Assembly (NCBI GenBank): GCA_003158365.1
Contig: PMIW01000139.1
Span: 14,870 to 19,881 of the forward strand
DNA length: 5,012 nucleotides
Origin: Ignavibacteriota bacterium
Lineage (GTDB): Bacteria > Bacteroidota > Ignavibacteria > Tepidaquicellales > Tepidaquicellaceae
Direction of reading: 5' to 3'
Within the stretch, counting starts at the first letter, position 1. Each line of letters begins with the position of its first letter. This document shows positions 1 through 5,012 of the stretch, piece by piece. Position numbers and translations under genes: made by a program. The notes under the pieces are model-generated. The model did not search any database. It saw nothing but the letters and a program-made list of their open reading frames with translations, and was not told the DNA's origin.

Positions 1-47
1 TTATAAATGTGCTAACGTAGGTATTATAAATTAGATAATTTGAGTTG

Positions 48-82
48 AATTATCAATTTAAAATGACACTGAATTGATAATT
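48..82. repeat. AT-rich inverted repeat, copy 1
   Basis: Two perfect 11-base arms (48-58 and 72-82, each containing the core ATTATCAATT or its complement) enclose a 13-base loop. The element starts about 38 bases beyond the stop codon of the interrupted gene. Its first 15 bases after position 48 and its last 10 core bases are identical to the inverted repeat at 2251-2284, so the two are related. No T-run follows on the minus strand, so it is a poor candidate for an ordinary intrinsic terminator. The function is unknown. Confidence 0.6.
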
Positions 83-119
83 TTAAAAATGGGCCGGTCA
101 TGTTTTATTGAAAAAATAA

Positions 120-389
120 TTATTTCAGCAATACCATTCTTTTGGTTGCTGTAAAATTACCGGTTCGAATCGTATAGAAGTAAATTCCGCTTGATAAGTC
201 CAAACCTGAAAATTCGGTACTGTAAGTGCCTGCATTCAAGTTCTTATTTACCAAAGTTGCTATTTCTTCACCCAATGCATTATAAACTTTCAAAGTCACA
301 AAATTAGATTCCTTAATCTGGAATTTTATATTTGTAATCGGGTTAAACGGGTTTGGAAAGTTCTGACTTAGAAAATATTTTTCGGGAAT
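120..389 (-). repeat. Sorting-domain direct repeat, copy 1
   Basis: This encodes the last 89 residues and stop codon of the interrupted gene. It is collinear, without gaps, with 2374-2643. By eye about 61 of 89 residues are identical, and 22 bases around the stop codon (117-138 and 2371-2392) match exactly. The two copies have the same orientation and bracket the rest of the interrupted gene. Similar sorting domains are expected in many genes of a T9SS genome, so this is a shared cassette rather than a mobile element. Confidence 0.8.
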
Positions 390-845
390 TGCTTTATTGT
401 TTTGAATTATAGAAAGCGACTGGCCTTTTCTTGCACAAAACTTTTTTACAATATTATAAACCATTCTGCATTCATCAGAGGTCAGTTTATCTCCTTCAAA
501 ATCGCAGTAATATGTTCTGTTTGTGAAGTTCCCGAGAGTTCCTGCATTATTCAATACACCAACATAGATATTATAATTCGGAGGATATAAAATATTATGG
601 TTCTGAAAATCATTTATCAGATTAATCCCATTTCTATTGCAGATAACATTGGATGGTGAGAGAATGCTGAGAATATATAAACCGCTTGAATTTATATTAG
701 CAACAGACGCATATTTAGACCAGGTTCTTATATAACAATTATTGTCGGTATATTTTGCTGAAATATATAAATAATCAATTGCAGTTCCTACAACTGCTAA
801 ATCATATCCGGCTATAGTCGAATTAGTATAAGTACCCACACCCAT
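120..845 (-). CDS. Fragment 4: end of LamG-like module B plus T9SS sorting domain
   Basis: This is the C-terminal 241 residues of the interrupted gene. It begins at an ATG directly after the in-frame TAG (846-848). Local residues 1-145 complete module B, with the strand-rich stretches GLYILSIL and NIYVGVLNNAGT and the closing helix-like DECRMVYNIVKKF; such endings are usual in LamG/concanavalin-like folds. Residues 153-241 are a complete T9SS type A sorting domain: SQNFPNPFNP, then VTLKVYNALGEE, SSGIYFYTI and the basic end KRMVLLK. It has no signal peptide of its own, so as a separate protein it could not reach the T9SS. That argues it belongs to the upstream frame rather than being an independent gene. 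Domain identity is secure for the sorting domain and moderate for the LamG-like part. Confidence 0.65.
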   Translation of the reverse strand: MGVGTYTNSTIAGYDLAVVGTAIDYLYISAKYTDNNCYIRTWSKYASVANINSSGLYILSILSPSNVICNRNGINLINDFQNHNILYPPNYNIYVGVLNNAGTLGNFTNRTYYCDFEGDKLTSDECRMVYNIVKKFCARKGQSLSIIQNNKAIPEKYFLSQNFPNPFNPITNIKFQIKESNFVTLKVYNALGEEIATLVNKNLNAGTYSTEFSGLDLSSGIYFYTIRTGNFTATKRMVLLK

Positions 846-1145
846 CTAATAATTTTGGTATAGATTTCCCCCGTTGTTCGGATAAGATGTATAAGGATTA
901 ATACTTGTATTAATTGCTCTTGAATTTGCACAATTGAATCCGTAATAGGATGTAAAAGAAGCTCCGGTCGTTATAGCATCGTGTCTGTTAGTTGTCCAGT
1001 CCTTTAATGCATTTATGGTATCGTTCATTAAATATATACTGAATCTTTTAAATTTATCCGATAATCTTCTTATATTTAAACTGTCTTTTAATTCAATTAT
1101 TGCTTCATTTATTCCCGCCTTATCACTATCCGGTAGTGTTGTCAT
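846..1145 (-). CDS. Fragment 3: first part of LamG-like module B
   Basis: This 99-residue stretch of the interrupted gene ends at TAG (846-848). The same phase stays open upstream for 18 more codons to the TGA at 1200-1202, and those codons (LDNVFGVHDWESDTLFTR) clearly belong to the protein, so the ATG at 1143-1145 is merely the first internal methionine. It holds the opening helix of module B (SDKAGINEAIIELKDSL) and the segment LSDKFKRFSIYLMND. It then reaches an F-x-x-Y-x-G motif near local residue 64, also present in module A as FIPYNG. No signal peptide or catalytic motif is visible. It is very unlikely to be a free-standing gene. Confidence 0.5.
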   Translation of the reverse strand: MTTLPDSDKAGINEAIIELKDSLNIRRLSDKFKRFSIYLMNDTINALKDWTTNRHDAITTGASFTSYYGFNCANSRAINTSINPYTSYPNNGGNLYQNY

Positions 1146-1199
1146 CCTTGTAAAAAGTGTATCCGATTCCCAGTCATGAACTCCAAAAACATTATCAAG

Positions 1200-1865
1200 T
1201 CAGTTAACACAGCGGCTTAATGCTCTTGCACCATTACTATTTAATGCAAATTTTGTAACACCAATAAATCCTATACCCCTTGTGCTGAAAAATTTAGGCC
1301 TTTCTTCCAGTGAATAATTAATTGCACAAATGCTGAATGTAGGCTCATTGACAAATATGCTTGTGGTGTCAACTTCGTGCTGCTCGAAATAATAACTCAT
1401 TAAGTCTTTTCCGTTTCCTCCGTAAAAAGCCCAAATGGAATCAGTTCCCTCTGCCAATCCGTATCTTGTATTGATTAACATTTTTGGTACATCAGGAGAT
1501 ATTACTCTGCCTGTGTGCTCGCCGAAATTACCGCAATAGCTTATTGATCCTGCTGTTCCGCCAATTTGCATAAATTTTCTTTCTTCTTCAGCGTTATAAA
1601 AAAAACCTCCGTCATATTCCAGGTTATTACCAACCGGTGTTCTGGTCAGCATTAATAAACTTACATTTGTTTTTTGTTTTATATCTGAATATTTTAAAGA
1701 GGTTTTTACATAAGCGGAATCAATATTGTTTGAACGAATCCCGTTATAAGGTATAAAGGTCAATGGCTTACCCGGCATGCACATTTCGGTTAAAATTATA
1801 TTCCCTGTCCAGTCTGTCGGGGGTAAGGAATTTGCTTTTGTGTCAAAACTTGTATATAGTAACAT
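1200..1865 (-). CDS. Fragment 2: most of LamG-like module A
   Basis: This 221-residue stretch of the interrupted gene lies between two in-frame TGA codons (1869-1871 and 1200-1202). Its ATG (1863-1865) is only two codons past the first TGA. It carries the body of module A: PTDWTGN, FIPYNGIRSNN, TNVSLLMLTRTPVG, a long strand-rich middle part, and the terminal helix-like NSNGARALSRCVN cut by the second TGA. The parallel part of module B suggests that an ordinary residue stood at each stop. It has no signal peptide, no membrane segment and no recognisable active site. As a separate protein it would stay in the cytoplasm, which makes no sense for this fold. Confidence 0.5.
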   Translation of the reverse strand: MLLYTSFDTKANSLPPTDWTGNIILTEMCMPGKPLTFIPYNGIRSNNIDSAYVKTSLKYSDIKQKTNVSLLMLTRTPVGNNLEYDGGFFYNAEEERKFMQIGGTAGSISYCGNFGEHTGRVISPDVPKMLINTRYGLAEGTDSIWAFYGGNGKDLMSYYFEQHEVDTTSIFVNEPTFSICAINYSLEERPKFFSTRGIGFIGVTKFALNSNGARALSRCVN

Positions 1866-1868
1866 ATA

Positions 1869-2210
1869 TCAGGCATCTGAAAGTTTTGTAACACTCGGTG
1901 CGGTACCCTGTGAATAATACACTGCGTTTGAAAGTGTATCGTTTATCATTTTAATAAATGAAACAACAGCATTTTTCTGAAATCTTGTTAAATTTAACAT
2001 TCCAAATATTCTGGTGGTATCATCTGCGCATGGACTTACGGATTGATGAGAAATTGGTTTGTTAAACCGGTCATTATTATCTATCAGTATTGTGCCCGCA
2101 CCACATGCTTCAAAATAAGCAGATACATCAGTAAAAATAAATATGCTGTAAAGAATATAGGAAATGAAAAGAATGGCAATTATGAATATTATTTTTACAT
2201 AAGTATCCAT
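1869..2210 (-). CDS. Fragment 1: signal sequence and start of module A
   Basis: This is the N-terminal 113 residues of the interrupted gene and the only part expected from normal translation. Residues 6-26 are strongly hydrophobic after a short start with one lysine, and VSA at 29-31 could be a signal peptidase I site; without cleavage it would act as a membrane anchor. Residues about 72-95 (LNLTRFQKNAVVSFIKMIND) match the opening helix of module B (SDKAGINEAIIELKDSL). The frame stops at TGA right after LSDA, where module B continues LSDKF. The bases before ATG are almost all A and T with no Shine-Dalgarno, as for the propeller gene. Without the downstream parts the product lacks a sorting domain and could not use the T9SS. 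Confidence 0.6.
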   Translation of the reverse strand: MDTYVKIIFIIAILFISYILYSIFIFTDVSAYFEACGAGTILIDNNDRFNKPISHQSVSPCADDTTRIFGMLNLTRFQKNAVVSFIKMINDTLSNAVYYSQGTAPSVTKLSDA

Positions 2211-2250
2211 ATTTTTAAAAATTAAATTTTAAAAATGAATTAATGTATAT

Positions 2251-2284
2251 ATTATCAATTTAAAACTGATTTTAAATTGATAAT
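2251..2284. repeat. AT-rich perfect inverted repeat, copy 2
   Basis: Two perfect 15-base arms (2251-2265 and 2270-2284) enclose the 4-base loop CTGA. The element lies 41-74 bases before the start codon of the interrupted gene and beyond the terminator of the propeller gene. It shares its first 15 and last 10 bases with the inverted repeat at 48-82, and only the 8-9 bases between differ. It could be an operator or a leader hairpin for the interrupted gene, or a dispersed intergenic repeat. No T-run follows on either strand, so it is not a standard terminator. Confidence 0.75.
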
Positions 2285-2319
2285 TAAAATAAAATTGCGT
2301 GTTTAGAAATTGTTGAAAT

Positions 2320-2356
2320 AAAAAAACGCATTATCAGGAATTTCCAATAATGCGTT
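2320..2356 (-). terminator. Rho-independent terminator of the propeller gene
   Basis: Read on the minus strand, a perfect 10-base stem (AACGCATTAT at 2356-2347 pairing with ATAATGCGTT at 2334-2325) encloses a 12-base loop. It runs directly into seven T residues (2326-2320). The hairpin starts 17 bases after the TAA of the propeller gene, the usual position. The stem has only three G-C pairs, as expected for an AT-rich genome. It should separate transcription of the propeller gene from that of the interrupted gene. Confidence 0.75.
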
Positions 2357-2373
2357 ATTAAAAATAAAATTAA

Positions 2374-2643
2374 TTATTTCAGCAATACCATTTTTTTGGT
2401 TTCGATGAAGTTGCCAGTATGAATTGTATAGAAATAAATTCCGCTTGAAATGCCCGAACCAGAAAATTCAACACTATATGAACCTGCATTCAGGTTTTTA
2501 TTTATCAATGTCACTACTTCGTTGCCGAGCGCATCATATACCTTTAAGGTCACTACCCCTGCTATTTTAACAGCAAATTCGATTTTTGTGCTCGGATTGA
2601 ACGGATTAGGATAGTTTTGTGATAAACTGTAATTATCCGGAAC
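2374..2643 (-). repeat. Sorting-domain direct repeat, copy 2
   Basis: This encodes the last 89 residues and TAA of the propeller protein, collinear with 120-389. Key parts are SQNYPNPFNPST, VTLKVYDALGNE, NKNLNAGSY, SSGIYFYTI and KKMVLLK. In T9SS proteins this domain is recognised by the translocon and is usually removed during transport across the outer membrane. Confidence 0.8.
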
Positions 2644-4440
2644 TACACTGCTGATATTTTTAACATCAACCAAATCTGTCATCAAACGTCTCCAGACAGA
2701 TAATCCATTTGTACCTGCAAATACAAAATTATCAGCTATTAATAATGTCCTTATATATGTATTATAGATTCCCTGATTTTTCTGAAACCAGTTTGTACCG
2801 TTATTAGTGGAAATATAAATCCCGTTTCCATAAGTTCCGGCTATCAGATTTGTTCCGTCATTAGTTAAGGAATAAACATTAGTAAGAGATAAACCTCCGT
2901 TTACTGCAGTCCAGTTCGAACCGCTGTTAGTAGACATGAACACTCCTACAGCCGTTCCGGCAAAGAGAGTTGTACCCTTCATTGTTAATGAATATACGGT
3001 TGGGTTTGTGAGACCTGTGTTAACGGCTGTCCAGTTAGCACCGTTGTTTACAGTAACAAATACTCCGCCGCCTGTACCGACAAAAGTGTTTGCACCTGAT
3101 GCCAGCATAGAAAGTACGTTCAGATTTGTAAGCCCGTTGTTTACTGCATTCCATGTGCCGCCATTATTCGTTGTCAAAAAGACTCCTCCGCCATATGTAC
3201 CGGCGAAAACATTCGTTCCTGAAATAGCAAAAGTATAAACATTAAGGCTTGTTAAACCTGTGTTTATAGCTGACCAGCTTGAACCATTATTTCCCGAGAT
3301 GAATGCACCTCCTAGTGTTCCTGCAAAGATGTTTGTACCTGAAACTGCAAGTGATAAGACGGTCGGATTTGTAATCCCTGTAGAAGCAGGATTCCAGTTA
3401 ACTCCGTCATTGGTTGTGAGGAATACACCTCCTTTAAAAGTACCGGCGAATATGTTGGAACCCGAAGCGGCTATTGCATAAACTAGATATCCCATAAGTC
3501 CTGTATTGGACGGATTCCAGGTCGAACCGTTATTTACCGAAAGAAAAATACCCGAACCTGCGGTACCTGCAAGGACACTTGAAGAGTAAACCTGGAAAGC
3601 GCTTATAAACTGATTTGTAATCCCTGTATTTGATGCAGTCCAGCTTGCTCCGTTATTTGTCGAACTGAAAACACCACTGCCCCATGTACCTGCTAAAAAA
3701 GTAGTGCCTGTTACGGTCAGAGCATTAATCACAGGATTGGTCAATCCTGTATTTACTGAAGTCCAGCTTGTTCCGTTATTTGTAGTCAAAAAAGCACCTC
3801 CGGCAGTACCTGCCATAAGATTAGTTCCGGAAACCGCAAAAGAATAAACTACCTGGTTTGTAAGTCCATTGTTAATGGGATTCCAGCTTGTTCCGTTGTT
3901 TGTCGATAAATATACACCCCCGCCGTTTGTACCTGCATATAGATTTGCTCCGGAGGATTTGATTTCCAATATGTTGAGATTTGTAAGACCTGTATTGACT
4001 GCGGTCCAGCTTGCCCCGTTGTTTGTCGATAAAAAGACACCACCTCCGTTTGTGGCCACGAAAACATTTGAACCGGAAACTTCAACTTCGTAAACATTCA
4101 AATTAGTCAAACCTGTATTTGAAACAGTCCAGCTTACTCCGTTATTGTTCGAAACATAGATACCTCCTCCATATAGTCCTGCAATTAATGTTGAACCGGA
4201 TACGCCAAAATCATAAACATCTATATTTGGTAAGCCCGTGCCGATTGAATTCCAGCTTGCACCGCCGTTTGATGAATAAAATACCCCGTCTCCGCACGCA
4301 TATATATTGGTTCCCGATGCAATAACATTGAATATATATCCGCCGAGCGGACCCCCTGTAGGCTGCCATTGTGCATTGGCAAAATTAAATGTAAATATGA
4401 AAATGACTGTATAAACGAATTTGAATAGTATTGATTTCAT
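2374..4440 (-). CDS. Secreted T9SS protein with fourteen Asp-box beta-propeller blades
   Basis: This intact 688-residue protein has a Sec signal peptide (1-23, KFVYTVIFIF core, cleavage after ANA, mature start QWQPTGG). About fourteen blades of 40-41 residues follow (24-589), then a linker and a T9SS type A sorting domain (600-688). Blades 1-13 carry an Asp-box-like turn of the form S/T-x-N-x-G-x-x-W (for example STNNGASW) followed by N-T-G-L-T. The family resembles BNR/sortilin-like and YCF48-like propellers. Blade 14 lacks its Asp-box strand; the N-terminal QWQPTGG looks like the missing W-strand and may close the ring. I see no evidence for sialidase, GH74 or other enzyme activity, so a binding or surface role is the safest inference. 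It ends with TAA and a terminator. The start is fixed by the signal peptide; no Shine-Dalgarno is visible. Confidence 0.9.
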   Translation of the reverse strand: MKSILFKFVYTVIFIFTFNFANAQWQPTGGPLGGYIFNVIASGTNIYACGDGVFYSSNGGASWNSIGTGLPNIDVYDFGVSGSTLIAGLYGGGIYVSNNNGVSWTVSNTGLTNLNVYEVEVSGSNVFVATNGGGVFLSTNNGASWTAVNTGLTNLNILEIKSSGANLYAGTNGGGVYLSTNNGTSWNPINNGLTNQVVYSFAVSGTNLMAGTAGGAFLTTNNGTSWTSVNTGLTNPVINALTVTGTTFLAGTWGSGVFSSTNNGASWTASNTGITNQFISAFQVYSSSVLAGTAGSGIFLSVNNGSTWNPSNTGLMGYLVYAIAASGSNIFAGTFKGGVFLTTNDGVNWNPASTGITNPTVLSLAVSGTNIFAGTLGGAFISGNNGSSWSAINTGLTSLNVYTFAISGTNVFAGTYGGGVFLTTNNGGTWNAVNNGLTNLNVLSMLASGANTFVGTGGGVFVTVNNGANWTAVNTGLTNPTVYSLTMKGTTLFAGTAVGVFMSTNSGSNWTAVNGGLSLTNVYSLTNDGTNLIAGTYGNGIYISTNNGTNWFQKNQGIYNTYIRTLLIADNFVFAGTNGLSVWRRLMTDLVDVKNISSVVPDNYSLSQNYPNPFNPSTKIEFAVKIAGVVTLKVYDALGNEVVTLINKNLNAGSYSVEFSGSGISSGIYFYTIHTGNFIETKKMVLLK
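2764..4371 (-). repeat. Tandem 120-123 bp coding repeats (beta-propeller blades 1-13)
   Basis: Thirteen in-frame units follow each other here. Blade 1 is 48 residues including the N-terminal strand, and blades 2-13 are 40 or 41 residues each. The 40-residue units (blades 5, 9, 11 and 12) lack one residue of the AGT-x-GGG turn. The strongest conservation is in the W-strand and the GLTN(L/P) linker, seen at DNA level as recurring stretches such as CCAGCTTG and CCGTTATTTG on the plus strand. Arrays like this can gain or lose whole blades without breaking the frame. Confidence 0.9.
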
Positions 4441-4572
4441 AATAGTTAATTTTGATTTATAAAATTGTAGAGAATATATGTATATATATATGATAATTTC
4501 ATAACAAAGTATTCCTCAACTCAAATTTAATTTGATATTTTTGTTTATGCAAGTGCAAAAATGCAAGTATAT
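4441..4572 (-). promoter_or_regulatory. Leader and probable promoter region of the propeller gene
   Basis: This 132-base AT-rich gap separates the barrel gene from the propeller gene. It holds an alternating T-A stretch (about 4475-4493) and an 8-base direct repeat ATGCAAGT (4547-4554 and 4561-4568). No clear hairpin with a T-run ends the barrel gene. I found neither a clean sigma-70 pair nor a full Bacteroidota TTTG/TAnnTTTG promoter, so the promoter is assumed from position only. Confidence 0.3.
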
Positions 4573-5012
4573 TTAGAAATCCAGAGCCAGCGAAAAATAA
4601 TATTTCGGCGCAGAAAATTTATTTAAATCATAATTCCATGCAACATCGAATTTAAACGGCATTCCGAATAAAGCAATTCGGGTTCCCATACCCGTACCCA
4701 TCAATAAATCACGGGCTCTCGTAACACCCGAACTGTCTTTTTCTATAAGTCTCAGAGCATTATTGTCCGTCCATGCAGTACCTGCATCAAAAAATATATT
4801 ACCCTGAATATCCTGGAAACCGATTGGTAATGCACCAAATATCAGATATCTGAAAAGCGGGAATCTGAATTCGAGATTTGTAAGAGCATATTTTGAGCCT
4901 GAAATTCTGTCGTAATTAAACCCTCTTAAAGGAAGACCCGGAACTGAGAATGCATATTCCTTTATACTTCTTCCGATAGTAATATTATTATTTTCATACT
5001 GCCAGTTGATCC
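4573..5012 (-). CDS. Omp85/BamA-like outer-membrane beta-barrel protein, C-terminal part
   Basis: Only the last 145 residues and TAA (4573-4575) are inside the window; the start lies to the right of 5012. The reading begins INWQYENNNI and is open to the stop. It shows the hallmark LRGF motif (residues 29-32 of the visible part), matching the (V/L/I)RG(F/Y) motif of loop 6 in Omp85 barrels. After it come YALTNLEFRFPL, a GNIFFDAGTAW strand as in other members of the surface-antigen family, GMGTRIALFGMPFKFDVAW, and a last strand KYYFSLALDF ending in phenylalanine, the usual signal for barrel insertion by the BAM machinery. It could be BamA itself or, as is common in Ignavibacteria, a TolB/WD40-like protein with an Omp85 barrel; the missing N-terminus would decide. 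Confidence 0.8.
   Translation of the reverse strand, partial: INWQYENNNITIGRSIKEYAFSVPGLPLRGFNYDRISGSKYALTNLEFRFPLFRYLIFGALPIGFQDIQGNIFFDAGTAWTDNNALRLIEKDSSGVTRARDLLMGTGMGTRIALFGMPFKFDVAWNYDLNKFSAPKYYFSLALDF

Larger units (their letters stand above)
120..2210 (-). pseudogene. T9SS-exported LamG-like two-module protein, interrupted by three in-frame stops
   Basis: One phase runs from ATG (2208-2210) to TAA (120-122), 697 codons. It is broken by TGA at codon 114 (1869-1871), TGA at codon 337 (1200-1202) and TAG at codon 455 (846-848), with no frameshift. The reconstructed layout is: hydrophobic signal segment (about residues 6-26, possible cleavage after VSA at 31), module A (about 72-345), module B (about 348-600), and a T9SS type A sorting domain (608-696). 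The modules align with each other across the stops: LSDA-stop matches LSDKF, and VN-stop-LDNVFG matches VKKFCARKG. From memory they resemble concanavalin/LamG-like repeats in Bacteroidota surface and phage-structural proteins; I cannot confirm that by search. If made whole, the protein would be exported and attached to or released at the outer membrane. Degradation is the likeliest explanation; readthrough is not excluded. No Shine-Dalgarno precedes the start. Confidence 0.75.

Noticed and set aside
402..590. Plus-strand frame opposite the interrupted gene, and a similar one at 2043-2225
   Set aside because: Both are short antisense frames with no recognisable domain. The opposite strand shows clear homology between modules and a sorting domain or signal segment.
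1200..1871. TGA codons as selenocysteine sites
   Set aside because: The contexts are surface-exposed LamG-like modules with no redox motif, no obvious SECIS-like hairpin was seen just downstream, and a third stop is TAG.
3849..4097. Minus-strand 82-residue frame inside the propeller gene
   Set aside because: It is an out-of-phase shadow of the blade repeats, which already have a secure frame.
2936..4325. Plus-strand open frames rich in Pro and Val (2936-3238, 3260-3481, 3869-4093, 4119-4325)
   Set aside because: They are antisense readings of the repeated blades. Their repeated VPAKTFVPE-like pattern follows from the blade periodicity, and they have no signal, domain or start context.
2764..4371. 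CRISPR-like regular repeats
   Set aside because: The period is 120-123 bp, the repeats are degenerate and fully coding, and there are no spacers.
2374..4440. Sialidase or GH74 xyloglucanase call for the Asp-box propeller
   Set aside because: Asp-box turns are structural and common to many propellers. No catalytic pattern can be identified, so an enzyme name would be unsupported.
37..4527. Twelve-base complementary match between 37-48 and 4516-4527
   Set aside because: One 12-base match of this kind is expected by chance in a 5-kb AT-rich window, and neither site has other structure around it.

Overview
This AT-rich window comes from a bacterium that uses the type IX secretion system (T9SS). 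Two genes end in the long C-terminal sorting domain whose core reads SQN(Y/F)PNPFNP and whose end reads KMVLLK or RMVLLK. This style is typical of Ignavibacteria and related lineages of the Bacteroidota/Chlorobiota group. Start codons lack a Shine-Dalgarno sequence, which is also common there. The lineage is an inference from domain style only. All recognisable genes lie on the minus strand, so transcription runs from right to left.

Right edge (4573-5012): the C-terminal 145 residues of an Omp85/BamA-like outer-membrane beta-barrel protein, with its start outside the window. Centre (2374-4440): an intact 688-residue secreted protein with a signal peptide, fourteen Asp-box beta-propeller blades and a T9SS sorting domain, followed by a convincing rho-independent terminator (2320-2356). 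The blades fall into two sets of seven that correspond one to one, so the protein probably holds two seven-bladed propellers made by duplication of a whole propeller.

Left half (120-2210): a second T9SS cargo-like gene of 696 codons. It is interrupted by three in-frame stop codons (TGA, TGA, TAG) with no frameshift anywhere. On paper it gives four adjacent reading frames of 113, 221, 99 and 241 residues, but all share one phase, and two related LamG-like modules run straight across the stops. It is best annotated as one interrupted gene. Nonsense decay is the simplest reading; the absence of any indel and the intact sorting domain make readthrough or reinitiation worth testing. The gene is bracketed by two related AT-rich inverted repeats (48-82 and 2251-2284) and by two 270-bp sorting-domain copies in direct orientation (120-389 and 2374-2643).

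The three genes do not look like one operon: gaps are 132 and 163 bp and a terminator separates the two cargo genes. Their shared theme is the outer membrane and cell surface. Positions 1-47 hold nothing I can identify. I saw no RNA gene, CRISPR array, transposase or origin.
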